Positions 51,572 to 60,879 of a DNA stretch of 64,000 nucleotides are shown piece by piece. How positions within the stretch are numbered: the first letter of the stretch is position 1; each line of letters opens with the position of its first letter. A model generated the notes under the pieces. It ran no database searches. It was given only the letters and a program-made list of their open reading frames with translations, and had not been told where the DNA came from. Source of the stretch: JACVRN01 sp036389255. GTDB lineage: Bacteria > Acidobacteriota > Blastocatellia > Pyrinomonadales > Pyrinomonadaceae. The position numbers were made by a program, and so were the translations under genes. The DNA is taken from contig DASVQI010000024.1 in assembly GCA_036389255.1 (NCBI GenBank), positions 806,001 through 870,000 of the forward strand, given 5' to 3'.

Positions 51572-51598
51572 ATCTTGAAATTGACAGGGCGCTTCTTT

Positions 51599-53191
51599 TT
51601 ACTTCGGCGGGTCAATCAACCTGAAGCGCACGGCGCTCTCTTTTTCCTTCTCGGCTCGCAGCTTGTCGGCCGTAGCGAACATGCTCTGGGCCAAATCCTT
51701 CTCTCCGAGGCGCGCGTAAACCAGACCCAACTGGTAGGCCGCAGTGGCGTCCTTCGGATTAAGCTGCATGGCCCGCTCAAGCTCCGCGCGCGCAGCCTTG
51801 TAGTTCTTCTGTCTGGAATAAGTCATGCCGAGCGCGGCGTGCGCGGCCGGATAGTTCGGCTCGGTATTGAGCGCGCGTTGCAGCCACATCGTCGCACGCT
51901 CATCGTCGCCTTCATTGTAGGCAATCATCCCAAGGTAATATTGCGCGTCCGCGTAGGGCGCAAGCTCCAAGCTTCGCTCCAGCATCGCGCGCGCCTGCGG
52001 GAACTGCTTCAACCCGTAGAGCGCCGCGCCCAGCACGTAATAACCACCGCTCTCCTGCGGGCGCAATTTGATGAAGCGGTTCATCAAATCAACCGCCTTC
52101 TGGGCCTCGCCGTTCTGCAAGCGCGCAATCCCCAGCGCGTACAGGTAGCCCGGCTCATCCGGGTGCGCGCGTTGCAACTCTTCAAGCACGGGCAGGGCGT
52201 CGAACAGCAGGTTCAGATTCAGGGCCGTCCAGCCGAAGTCATAAAGCACCGGCTCGGATTTGGGCGCGAGCTTGCGCGCTCGAAGCAGGTAGGCCAGAGC
52301 CTTCTCCATCTCGCCCTGTGCGCGAGCCACGCGGGCCAGCGCGCGAAGGGTGTCAACGTCATCCGGTTTCGCGGCGAGCGCTTCCGTGTAATATTGCTCG
52401 GCGCGGGTGAAGTCACGCTTGCGGTAGTAGCCCGTGCCCAGATTATAGAGCAGGGCAAAAGATGGCTGGCTGCCCTGTCTGGCCGCTTCCAGAATCTGTA
52501 TGGCGTCGTCGTAAAGCTCGCGCTCGGCAAAGGCTGCGGCGAAGGCGGCTGCAATCTCGGGCGGCACTCTTCCGGGCTGCTTGAGCGGCGAGGCTAGCGC
52601 CTGAGCTTCGGTCACATGGCTCAGTCCGAGGTGGCTTTTAATCAGCACGTAAAGGTGCTCGCCTCCCATCTGCGACGAAGGTATCTTTGCCAACTGCTCA
52701 AGCGCGCGCTCGTACTCTCGCCTTCTCTCGTAGATTAGCGCGAGGTTAAGATTGATGTCCGGGTCTTCGGGCGAAAGCTTTACGGCCTCGGTGAATGCCC
52801 AGAGCGCCCGGTCTGTTTTTTCAAGCTCAAGGTAAAGACGCGCGAGGTTCAGATAAGCGCCAATCAGAGTCGGCGCGGATTTGACTGCGCGAAGGAAAAG
52901 CTGTTCGGCTTCCGCGTTGCGCTGCTGCTGAGCGCGCACCACGCCCAGCAGGTTGAGCGCGTTGGCGTCCTGCGGCGAGCGTCTGAGGACGGCATTAAGC
53001 TCTCCCTCGGCGCTAGACAGTTGCCCGGCGCTAATCATGCCGGCCGCGCGCTCCAGCCGGTCGTAGTTGGAGACGTTCTGCTGCGCCGCAGCTTTAACCG
53101 GCGTCGCAAACATCAGACACCCGTAGATGAAGAACAACGCCAGAGCCTTTTGAGGAAAGCTCGTGTGTGTATGAGACGGCCCTTTTATCAT
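51599..53191 (-). CDS. Exported TPR-repeat protein
   Basis: 530 residues. The signal peptide is contained in ALALFFIYGCLMFATPVKAAA. About twelve TPR units follow, e.g. DANALNLLGVVRAQQQRNAE, APTLIGAYLNLARLYLELEK, EPNYPAAHAALGMTYSRQKN and NPKDATAAYQLGLVYARLGE. It is similar in build to the TPR protein at 44589-46244, so a TPR protein stands on each side of TonB receptor 1 and the GH172 gene. No enzyme domain is seen. It is divergent from the CRTAC1 gene at 53373. A role in organising a periplasmic or outer-membrane complex is inference from context only. Confidence 0.82.
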   Translation of the reverse strand: MIKGPSHTHTSFPQKALALFFIYGCLMFATPVKAAAQQNVSNYDRLERAAGMISAGQLSSAEGELNAVLRRSPQDANALNLLGVVRAQQQRNAEAEQLFLRAVKSAPTLIGAYLNLARLYLELEKTDRALWAFTEAVKLSPEDPDINLNLALIYERRREYERALEQLAKIPSSQMGGEHLYVLIKSHLGLSHVTEAQALASPLKQPGRVPPEIAAAFAAAFAERELYDDAIQILEAARQGSQPSFALLYNLGTGYYRKRDFTRAEQYYTEALAAKPDDVDTLRALARVARAQGEMEKALAYLLRARKLAPKSEPVLYDFGWTALNLNLLFDALPVLEELQRAHPDEPGYLYALGIARLQNGEAQKAVDLMNRFIKLRPQESGGYYVLGAALYGLKQFPQARAMLERSLELAPYADAQYYLGMIAYNEGDDERATMWLQRALNTEPNYPAAHAALGMTYSRQKNYKAARAELERAMQLNPKDATAAYQLGLVYARLGEKDLAQSMFATADKLRAEKEKESAVRFRLIDPPK

Positions 53192-53372
53192 AAGGCGCAG
53201 CCGGAAACTTTGAATCTATGTTAAGAGTATATTCAGGACTCGGTTCGCCCGTGTCCCCCGGTTGGAAGGCTACAGGCCGAAACCGGCGTCATGCTGTTAT
53301 AACCGTTCAGGAATTACTATACTATCATCATCACGGAGCCTGCACCGAACACTCGTGGGGCAACTCTTTTTT

Positions 53373-55058
53373 GTGAATCTTAAGGGACTATCATTTTTAG
53401 CGGCACTGCTGCTGCTCGCGCTCTTCCTGCCGCCTGAAAACGCACGCGGGCAGAAGACTGCGCCTGCCGTTGTGATGTTCGAGGAGATACCGTCAAGGTC
53501 TAGCGGCATCACTTGGAAGCACGACAACGCTCGCTCGCCGGAGCGTTATCTGCCGGAGACGGTCGGGGCGGGCTGCGCCTTTTTAGATTACGACGGCGAC
53601 GGCTGGATGGACATCTATTTGGTCAATAGCGGCCAGTCGGATTTCTTCACGCCGCGCGTGCCGCTCAGGAATGCGCTCTATAGAAACAATCGCAACGGCA
53701 CTTTTACGGACGTGACTGAGAAGGCGGGCGTAGCGGGAAGAGGCTTCGGGATGGGAGCGGCTGCGGGCGACTATGACGGCGACGGTCGCGTGGACATATA
53801 CGTCACCGGCTACGGCGGCAATATTCTTTACCGCAACAACGGCGACGCCACTTTTACGGACGTGACTGAAAAGGCGCAGGTCGGTGCGCCCGGATGGTCA
53901 ACCTGCGCCGTCTGGTTCGACTTTGATAATGACGGGCGGCTAGACCTCTTCGTCTCAAGCTTCGTCTTCTACAACAAGTCGCAGAACGCTCTCTGCACGG
54001 ACAGCCGGTTGAACCGCACCTACTACTGCATCCCTCGCATCTTCAAGCCGAGTCCGAGCCGGCTCTTTCGCAACAACGGCGACGGCACCTTCAGGGACGT
54101 GAGCCGTGAATCGGGAATCGCAAACTCGCCCGGCAAATCCTTCGGCGCGGTGGCGACCGATGTTAACAACGATGGCTTGATGGACTTGTTCGTGGCCAAC
54201 GACACGGTCGAGAACTTTCTCTTTCTCAACAAGGGGAATGGAAAGTTTGAAGAGGTGGGGCTGCTGGCGGGCGTGGCGTACAGCGAGGCTGGAAAGCCGC
54301 GCTCCGGAATGGGCGTGGACGCTGCGGACTATGACGGCGACGGCTGGCAAGACCTGTTCGTAGCCAACATAGACCAGGAATTGTTCAGCCTCTATCGCAA
54401 CCAGAAGGATATGACATTTGCGGACGAGGCCGGGGAAATCGGACAGGCGACGCGGCTGCTGAGCGGTTGGGGGCTGAAGTTCTTCGACTACGACAACGAC
54501 GGCGACCCGGACATTTTACTCGCCAACGGCCACCCGGACGATATGATTGACGCGCAGGTTTCCAGCGTCAAGTACCGCGAGCCGCTTTTGATGTTCGAGA
54601 ACACGGGCCGCGTCTTCAGGAACGTGAGCGCGCAATCGGGCGCGGCCTTCGGCAGGGATTACCCGGCGCGCGGCATGACCGTGGGCGATTACGACAATGA
54701 CGGAGACTTAGACGCGCTCATCTCGAACAACGGCGAAGCGCCACTGCTCCTGCGTAACGAGGGCGGCAACCGTAACAACTGGCTCGGGCTTCAGCTTGTG
54801 GCAACGAAGAGCAACGCGTCGGCCGCCGGTGCTTTGATAACGTGGCGCGCGGCGGGCGGCGCGAAGTGGACACGGCTCAAGACTAGCGGCGGCAGCTACC
54901 TTGCGTCTCACGACCCGCGCGAGATTCTGGGCATAGGACGCGCCGCCAAGTTCGAGAGCGTAGAGATTCGCTGGCCAAGCGGAGCGGTTGACAGGCTCAC
55001 GAACCTCCCGCTCAACACCTATGTAGTAGTAGTCGAAGGCAAAGGGATTAAAAGATGA
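53373..55058 (+). CDS. CRTAC1/UnbV family FG-GAP repeat protein
   Basis: 561 residues from a GTG at 53373, which puts a signal peptide (LKGLSFLAALLLLALFLPP) at the N-terminus. There is no ATG before the mature part and no good Shine-Dalgarno sequence, so the start is uncertain. Entry block ERYLPETVGAGCAFLDYDGD is followed by calcium-type loops DYDGDGRVDIYV, DFDNDGRLDLFV, DYDGDGWQDLFV, DYDNDGDPDILL and DYDNDGDLDALI. The ASPIC/UnbV domain is near 470-540 (SAAGALITWRAAGG, ILGIGRAAKFESVEIRWPSG). It is close to the lipoprotein at 29736-31544 but has no lipobox. Its stop overlaps the start of a GH43 gene (ATGA), directly coupling a CRTAC1 protein to a polysaccharide-degrading enzyme. Confidence 0.88.
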   Translation: MNLKGLSFLAALLLLALFLPPENARGQKTAPAVVMFEEIPSRSSGITWKHDNARSPERYLPETVGAGCAFLDYDGDGWMDIYLVNSGQSDFFTPRVPLRNALYRNNRNGTFTDVTEKAGVAGRGFGMGAAAGDYDGDGRVDIYVTGYGGNILYRNNGDATFTDVTEKAQVGAPGWSTCAVWFDFDNDGRLDLFVSSFVFYNKSQNALCTDSRLNRTYYCIPRIFKPSPSRLFRNNGDGTFRDVSRESGIANSPGKSFGAVATDVNNDGLMDLFVANDTVENFLFLNKGNGKFEEVGLLAGVAYSEAGKPRSGMGVDAADYDGDGWQDLFVANIDQELFSLYRNQKDMTFADEAGEIGQATRLLSGWGLKFFDYDNDGDPDILLANGHPDDMIDAQVSSVKYREPLLMFENTGRVFRNVSAQSGAAFGRDYPARGMTVGDYDNDGDLDALISNNGEAPLLLRNEGGNRNNWLGLQLVATKSNASAAGALITWRAAGGAKWTRLKTSGGSYLASHDPREILGIGRAAKFESVEIRWPSGAVDRLTNLPLNTYVVVVEGKGIKR

Positions 55059-56650
55059 AGCACTCGCAACACCCGCGCCGAATGATGAAGGCGGCGCTCG
55101 CAGTCCTGCTGTTACTCGCCGCGCTGCCGTTCGCTGAGGCGCAGCAGCAGCAACAGGCCGCTTATGAGAATCCTGTCATCGCGGGCGACTATCCAGACCC
55201 TTCCGTGATAAGAGTCGGCAAGGACTACTATGCCACGGCCACTTCGGGCGAGTGGGCACCTGAGTTTCCCATACTGCACTCGCTCGACATGGTTAACTGG
55301 GAAGTGGTCGGAGCAGTCTTTAAGAAGCGGCCTGATTGGACTCAAGGCAACTTCTGGGCTCCTGAAATCTCTTATGACCGTGGCCGCTACTTCGTCTACT
55401 ACACGGCCCGTAAGCGGGGCGGGCCGCTTTGCGTCGCGGTCGCTTCGAGCGAAACGGCGGCGGGGCCGTACACTGACCACGGCCCGCTCGTCTGTCAGGA
55501 GATAGGCTCGATTGATGCGATGGCCGTGACGGATGAGAAAGGCAACCGATACCTAATCTGGAAAGAGGACGGCAACAGCCGCGAGAAGCCCACGCCGCTC
55601 TGGGCGCAGATGCTGAGCGCGGACGGCACGAAGCTGGTAGGCGATAAGAAAGAGCTGTTTCGCAACGACCCCAAGTCGTGGGAAGGCGGCGTGGTCGAAG
55701 GAGCATTCGTCCTCAAGCGCGGCGACTGGTTCTATCTCTTCTACTCGGGCAACGCCTGCTGCGGTCGTCGCTGCAATTACGCTCTAGGCGTAGCTCGCGC
55801 GCGCAAGCTTCTGGGCCCGTGGGAAAAGAATCCGGCCAATCCTATCCTTGCCGAGAATCAGCTCTGGCAATGTCCCGGCCACGGCAGCATAGTGACGGAC
55901 GAACAGGGGCGCGACCTTCTGCTTTATCACGCGTACAGGCAGGGCGAGGAAGCTTTTTATATTGGACGCGAGGCGCTGCTGGACGAGATAAAGTGGGACG
56001 GCCCCAATGGCTGGCCCAGCATCAACGCCGGGAAGGGGCCGGGCGCTCGCCCTCCCCTGATGCCGGTCGCGGGCGTTCGTGCCTCAAAGGGCTCCTTCTT
56101 CGATGAATTCGACGGCCCAGAGCTTAAGCCCGGCTGGCAATGGCCGCAGGCGAACGAGCCCGTGATACGCATAGAGACGGAAAGGGGAGGCCGCCTGACG
56201 CTGTCGCCCGCGAGCGGTCAGGCCAAAGACCCCATCAGCGCCGTTCTCTCTCAGCCTACGACGAGCGCGGATTACGTAGCTACGACGTTGGTTGATTTAA
56301 GCACGAAGCCGGGGACGCTCGCAGGGCTCTCCGCCTACAACGGTCGCAGCGACGCGCTCGGCGTCATGGCGGGCGGCGGGAAAATCCTGATTTACAAGCG
56401 CGAAGCAAAGCGGCATCAAATCTTAACGACCTTGAACGCTCCTGCCGCGCGCTTTCTACATCTCAGGATGACGGTCAAAGAAGGCCATGATTATCGCTTC
56501 GCTTACAGCATAGACGGGCGCGAGTGGAAAGAGATTGGCGAGCCGGTGAGCGGCGGCTATCTTGAAGGCGTGCGCGTGGCCCTTACGGTCGGGGGCGCTG
56601 AAGGCGCTTCGGGCAGATTTGAATGGCTGCGCGTGGCGCCCAACCCCTGA
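55055..56650 (+). CDS. Secreted GH43 glycoside hydrolase with C-terminal beta-sandwich (long form 2)
   Basis: 531 residues. The signal peptide is MMKAALAVLLLLAALPFAEA after a short basic extension. The architecture equals the GH43 at 37548-39170: propeller to about residue 330, then a GH43_C2-like sandwich. Catalytic candidates: Asp in IAGDYPDPSVI (about 41-51), Asp in GSIDAMAV (near 145) and Glu in VVEGAFVLKRG (near 207). Shared blocks such as EWAPEFPILHS, VGAVFKKRPDW and LLGPWEKNPANPI show a recent paralogue, but FPDP became YPDP and a CCGRRCNY cysteine cluster replaces CCARECNY. The start overlaps the CRTAC1 stop by 4 bp. A hairpin after its stop separates it from the GH-A gene. Confidence 0.88.
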   Translation: MKHSQHPRRMMKAALAVLLLLAALPFAEAQQQQQAAYENPVIAGDYPDPSVIRVGKDYYATATSGEWAPEFPILHSLDMVNWEVVGAVFKKRPDWTQGNFWAPEISYDRGRYFVYYTARKRGGPLCVAVASSETAAGPYTDHGPLVCQEIGSIDAMAVTDEKGNRYLIWKEDGNSREKPTPLWAQMLSADGTKLVGDKKELFRNDPKSWEGGVVEGAFVLKRGDWFYLFYSGNACCGRRCNYALGVARARKLLGPWEKNPANPILAENQLWQCPGHGSIVTDEQGRDLLLYHAYRQGEEAFYIGREALLDEIKWDGPNGWPSINAGKGPGARPPLMPVAGVRASKGSFFDEFDGPELKPGWQWPQANEPVIRIETERGGRLTLSPASGQAKDPISAVLSQPTTSADYVATTLVDLSTKPGTLAGLSAYNGRSDALGVMAGGGKILIYKREAKRHQILTTLNAPAARFLHLRMTVKEGHDYRFAYSIDGREWKEIGEPVSGGYLEGVRVALTVGGAEGASGRFEWLRVAPNP

Positions 56651-56671
56651 GAAATTGATTCATCTGTTCAC

Positions 56672-56702
56672 CGGCTCATTGATTCAATGAAGAAATGAGC
56701 CG
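56672..56702. repeat. Intergenic hairpin
   Basis: CGGCTCATT (56672-56680) and AATGAGCCG (56694-56702) form a perfect 9-bp stem with a 13-nt loop. It ends directly at an ATG (56703), which makes that ATG a poor start and favours 56730 for the following gene. Confidence 0.6.
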
Positions 56703-56729
56703 ATGATTCAATTCTTTAGAGAAAATCTT

Positions 56730-57776
56730 ATGAAAAGATTCGCGCTCATTTTTGTGCTGTTGTTCTCGGTGACGGCTCAGGCCGCGCCGCGCTGGTCTAA
56801 AGAGCAGGCCAACCTCTGGTACAGCCAGCAGCCGTGGCTCGTTGGCTCCAACTTCATCCCCAGCACCGCCATCAACCAGTTGGAGATGTGGCAGGCCGAC
56901 ACCTTTGACCCGCGCACGATTGACCGTGAGCTTGGTTACGCAGAGCAGTTGGGGATGAATACCATGCGCGTCTACCTGCACAACATCCCTTGGGAGCAGG
57001 ACGCCGCAGGCTTTCGTAAACGCATCAACGAGTACCTTGAGATAGCAGACAAACATCACATCAGAACTATATTCGTCCTCTTCGACTCCTGCTGGAACGA
57101 CGACCCCCAGCCCGGCAAGCAGCCCGCGCCCAAGCCCGGCGTACATAATTCCGGCTGGGTACGCGCGCCCGGCACGAAGCGCCTCTTCGACTCTCGCACG
57201 TGGGGCGGGCTTGAGGGTTACACGAAAGACCTGCTCAAGACTTTCGGCAAAGACAGAAGGGTGCTGGCGTGGGACTTGTTCAACGAGCCGTCCAACTCCG
57301 GCTACATGGACGCGGTGGTTCCGCTCTTAAAGAAGGTCTTCGAGTGGGCCAAGCAGGCCGACCCGTCGCAGCCCTTGACGGCTGGCTGGTGGCACGACCA
57401 TCCCATGAGTAACGAAGTCATGTTCGGAGAATCCGACATCATCACCTTTCATAACTACGGCCCTGCGGACGGGCTCGAAGCGCAGATAAAAGAGCTGCGG
57501 AAGATGGGCCGCCCCCTCGTCTGCACCGAGTACATGGCTCGCACGCGCAACAGCCTGTTTGAGACGAACCTGCCCGTCTTCAAGCGTTACCGTGTCGGCG
57601 CGATTAACTGGGGGCTGGTCAAGGGAAAGACCAACACCATCTTCGCTTGGGACACGCCCCTGCCCGGCGTTGACGAGCCGCCCGTCTGGTTCCACGACAT
57701 CTTCCGTCCTGACGGAACGCCTTTCAGCCGGAAAGAGGTAGAGCTAATCAAAACCTTAATAGGCACGCGGCAGTAA
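56730..57776 (+). CDS. Secreted clan GH-A (GH5-like) glycoside hydrolase
   Basis: 348 residues from the ATG at 56730, preferred over 56703 for its compact signal peptide (KRFALIFVLLFSVTAQA). The mature protein is a single TIM-barrel: WLVGSNFIPSTAINQLEMW near the start, GMNTMRVYLHNIPWEQD (about 75-91), and acid/base Glu in AWDLFNEPSNSG near residue 182. ITFHNYGPAD lies near 233, and nucleophile Glu in LVCTEYMAR near 262, followed by GAINWGLVKGKTNT. The two Glu sites on strands 4 and 7 define clan GH-A. Proteins like this are variously labelled cellulase, mannanase or xylanase by automatic pipelines; the subfamily and substrate cannot be fixed by eye. Confidence 0.85.
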   Translation: MKRFALIFVLLFSVTAQAAPRWSKEQANLWYSQQPWLVGSNFIPSTAINQLEMWQADTFDPRTIDRELGYAEQLGMNTMRVYLHNIPWEQDAAGFRKRINEYLEIADKHHIRTIFVLFDSCWNDDPQPGKQPAPKPGVHNSGWVRAPGTKRLFDSRTWGGLEGYTKDLLKTFGKDRRVLAWDLFNEPSNSGYMDAVVPLLKKVFEWAKQADPSQPLTAGWWHDHPMSNEVMFGESDIITFHNYGPADGLEAQIKELRKMGRPLVCTEYMARTRNSLFETNLPVFKRYRVGAINWGLVKGKTNTIFAWDTPLPGVDEPPVWFHDIFRPDGTPFSRKEVELIKTLIGTRQ

Positions 57777-57851
57777 AGCATAGCTCCGGCCCGATTCCGT
57801 GCTTCATACAATTTGAACATCATCATTCCGAAATATCTACAGAGAGGATTA

Positions 57852-60800
57852 ATGAGACTGAAGAACATTTTCGCGCTCTTCGCGTGCCTGCTCATCTTGT
57901 TCGGGACTGCGACGGACTTTCGCGCGCAGCAGCTTGCCGCAGCCACCATCAAAGGCGTCGTGACAGACCCTGTGGGCGCACGCGTGCCCGGCGCAACAGT
58001 GCGCGTGACGCACACAGCCACGGGCGCAACGCGCGAAACCCTGACGAATGACGAAGGCGCTTACGCTTTCACGAATCTACAGCCGGGCGAATATGAAGTC
58101 GGAGTAGAAGCTACTGGATTTTCCGCCAGAGTTTCAGCATCGCCGGTCACGCTGCTGGTGGGCCAGACGTTTAAGCTCGACATAGCGCTTGAATTGGCCG
58201 CTATCGGGGCAGTGTTGGATGATTTTAGTGACTACACCCCGCTAGTGGATACCGTCTCGTCAAAAGTTGACCGGGTGGTTGACGAGCGAGAGATAAGGAA
58301 TCTGCCGCTCAACGGTAGAAACTTTCTTGAGCTTGCGCTCCTGACGCCCGGCAATGCGCCCGCGCCTAACTTCGACCCTACGAAGTCGAACACAATCGTC
58401 ATCTCATCGGCAGGACAACTGGGCCGGGGCGGCAGCGTCACCGTTGACGGAGCGGACACGAACGACGACGTAGTGGGCGGCTCTGTGCAGAACGTCTCGC
58501 AGGACGCCGTGCAAGAGTTTCAGATTGCCACGAACCGCTTCGACGCGAGCCTTGGGCGCTCAGGCTCGTCCGTAATCAACATCGTCACCAAGTCGGGTAC
58601 GAACGAGTGGCGAGGCTCGGCTTCCTTCTTCTTCCGCGACCGTCGCCTGCAAGGCTTGCCCGCCACCTTTGACCGCGCGGCCGTAGAGGACGAGCCGCCC
58701 TTTGACCGCCAGCAATACTCTTTTACGCTGGGCGGCCCGTTGAAGAAAGACAAGCTCTTCTTCTTCGGCTCGGTCGAATATCGCAATCAGGACGGCGCGG
58801 TGCTGGTGGGAAGGCGCGACACTGCGGCACGCATCATTCGTCGCGGCTTCGCGGAAGCTCCGCTAAACGACCTGCTCTCTACGGAGCGGCTCGACTGGAA
58901 GCCCACGAACCTCGACTCACTCACTTTCCGCTATTCGCTTCAACGCGCGGACGACGTGGCGGCAAGCTCGCTCATACGCTCCATAGGCTCGGCCACGCAG
59001 CGACAGGCAGGGCGCAATCACACGCACTCGTTCCTCTTCGACTACACGCGACTGCTCTCGCCCTACATGGTCAACAGCTTCAAGCTCAGCTACAACACCT
59101 TCTCCAACGTGACGGAGCCGGTTGAGCCCGGCGTGCAACTGACTTTTCCGAGCATACAGGACGGCGCATCGTTTCGCGTCCCGCAGCAGACACGCCAGAA
59201 GCGCTTTCAGCTCAGCGACTCTCTGACGATGCTGCGCGCCAATCACATGCTCAACTTCGGCTTCGAGTTTCAGAACGTTCGCTCGGATTTCAACCTAGGT
59301 GTTTTCCGGCAGGGCCGCGTCGAGCTTATAGAGGATTTTCCAGACTTTGACCGGAACGGCGACGGTCGTGTTGATGACAACGACCTGCTGTTTGCGGTCA
59401 CCCTCAGAAGCGCCGTGCCCGAAAGGCCGCTCCTCATACCGGATGCCAACAACAACTACATAGCAGCCTACGTGCAGGACGACTGGAGAGTCACGCCGCG
59501 TCTGACGCTCAACCTCGGCTTGCGTTACGAACTGGACACGGATGTAAAAAACATCAGCCGCTATGATGAGATTAATCCGCTTGTGCTTCCCTTCCTGCGC
59601 GGGCGGCGCGAGCGAGACAGGAACAACTTCGCGCCGAGGGTGGGCTTTAACTGGGCCACGGCTGACGGGGACACGAGCATACACGGGGGCTACGGCATCT
59701 ACTACGACCGCGTGACGCTGGAAATCATCTCGCTTGAGCGTGGTTTGGACGGGCGCGCGCTCCCGGTTGAAGTACGCGCGGGGAACCTCTTCTTTATTCC
59801 TCCGCAGTGCCTCTTCAATCCGGCGTGCGGGCAGTTCCCGCCGGGTGCGCCGACGCTCTTGAATCCCTTCACGGGATTTGTGCTGCCGGGCGCTGGCGCT
59901 GGCGGCATCAACATCATAGACAACGGGCTCGAAAATCCCATGGTGCAGCAGACGAACATAGGATTTCAGCAGCAGTTTCTGGGCGACTACGTTCTGCGCG
60001 TGGACTACCTGCACAACTTCGGCACGCACTTCATCATAGGCCGCACGATAGGACAGGTCTTTAATCCGGTAGTCGGCGGCCCTGACCTCGTTAAGAATCT
60101 TGAGTCGAGCGTGAAGACAAAGTATGACGGGCTGCTCGTAAGCGTAGAGAAGCGCTATACCGACCGTTTTCAGTTTCGCGCATCCTACGCGCTCTCCAAA
60201 GCCTTCAATTACGCCAACGACGACCAGATTCCCTTCTCCAACGGGCCTGTCAATCCGAACAACCTGCAACTCGAATACGGCCCGACGCCGAACGACCAGC
60301 GCCACCGCTTCACTTTCGCGGGCGTCTTCGACGCGCCCTTTGGCTTTCGCGTCTCGCCACTCTGGACAGTAGCGTCAGGCGTCCCCTTGGACATACTGTT
60401 GCCGGACGCAAGCTCTCGTATCCCGGTTTTGCAGCGCAACGCGGGCGGGAGAATTTTCAGTAGCGGCGCGGAGCTGAACGCCTTCATTCGAGAAGTGAAC
60501 AACGCGGGCGGAGTCGGCGGTCAGCCTCTTCCTCTGGTACGCGACGACGCGCGCTTTAATGACAGCTTCAACTCGCTGGACGTTCGCGTCTCTAAAATCT
60601 TCAGGTTTGGCGAGCGCCTCAGTGTCGAGCCAATCGTGGAGGTCTTCAATCTCTTCAACGTGACGAACATTCTGGGCGTTTCGAACGTGAACTATTCAGG
60701 CTTTCAGAACGTGCTGGTGCGAGACAGCAACGACCCGGCCAATCCGGGCTTTCTGCGCTCGTCCAGCTTCGGCCAGCCCGTGACGACTGCGGGCGGCGTC

Positions 60801-60854
60801 TTCGGCTCGGGCGGCCCGCGCGCCTTCCAGTTAGCCGCGCGCGTGACGTTCTGA
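57852..60854 (+). CDS. Oar-like TonB-dependent outer-membrane receptor (2)
   Basis: 1000 residues from the ATG at 57852 (AGAGAGGAT before it; a TTG at 57813 would only lengthen the leader). Signal peptide IFALFACLLILFGTATDFRA, carboxypeptidase-regulatory-like domain (about 33-115, IKGVVTDPVGARVPGATV), plug (about 120-260, LPLNGRNFLELALLTPG, then GSSVINIVTKSGTNEW) and barrel ending in AFQLAARVTF. It is about 240 residues shorter than receptor 1 and clearly divergent, so the two probably carry different cargo. Residues DRNGDGRVDDNDLL near 510 resemble an EF-hand/dockerin-type calcium loop inside an extracellular loop. It follows the GH-A hydrolase gene and is not followed by a SusD-like gene. 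Confidence 0.92.
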   Translation: MRLKNIFALFACLLILFGTATDFRAQQLAAATIKGVVTDPVGARVPGATVRVTHTATGATRETLTNDEGAYAFTNLQPGEYEVGVEATGFSARVSASPVTLLVGQTFKLDIALELAAIGAVLDDFSDYTPLVDTVSSKVDRVVDEREIRNLPLNGRNFLELALLTPGNAPAPNFDPTKSNTIVISSAGQLGRGGSVTVDGADTNDDVVGGSVQNVSQDAVQEFQIATNRFDASLGRSGSSVINIVTKSGTNEWRGSASFFFRDRRLQGLPATFDRAAVEDEPPFDRQQYSFTLGGPLKKDKLFFFGSVEYRNQDGAVLVGRRDTAARIIRRGFAEAPLNDLLSTERLDWKPTNLDSLTFRYSLQRADDVAASSLIRSIGSATQRQAGRNHTHSFLFDYTRLLSPYMVNSFKLSYNTFSNVTEPVEPGVQLTFPSIQDGASFRVPQQTRQKRFQLSDSLTMLRANHMLNFGFEFQNVRSDFNLGVFRQGRVELIEDFPDFDRNGDGRVDDNDLLFAVTLRSAVPERPLLIPDANNNYIAAYVQDDWRVTPRLTLNLGLRYELDTDVKNISRYDEINPLVLPFLRGRRERDRNNFAPRVGFNWATADGDTSIHGGYGIYYDRVTLEIISLERGLDGRALPVEVRAGNLFFIPPQCLFNPACGQFPPGAPTLLNPFTGFVLPGAGAGGINIIDNGLENPMVQQTNIGFQQQFLGDYVLRVDYLHNFGTHFIIGRTIGQVFNPVVGGPDLVKNLESSVKTKYDGLLVSVEKRYTDRFQFRASYALSKAFNYANDDQIPFSNGPVNPNNLQLEYGPTPNDQRHRFTFAGVFDAPFGFRVSPLWTVASGVPLDILLPDASSRIPVLQRNAGGRIFSSGAELNAFIREVNNAGGVGGQPLPLVRDDARFNDSFNSLDVRVSKIFRFGERLSVEPIVEVFNLFNVTNILGVSNVNYSGFQNVLVRDSNDPANPGFLRSSSFGQPVTTAGGVFGSGGPRAFQLAARVTF

Positions 60855-60879
60855 AGCAAGACCGGAGAGGCGGCGATTA

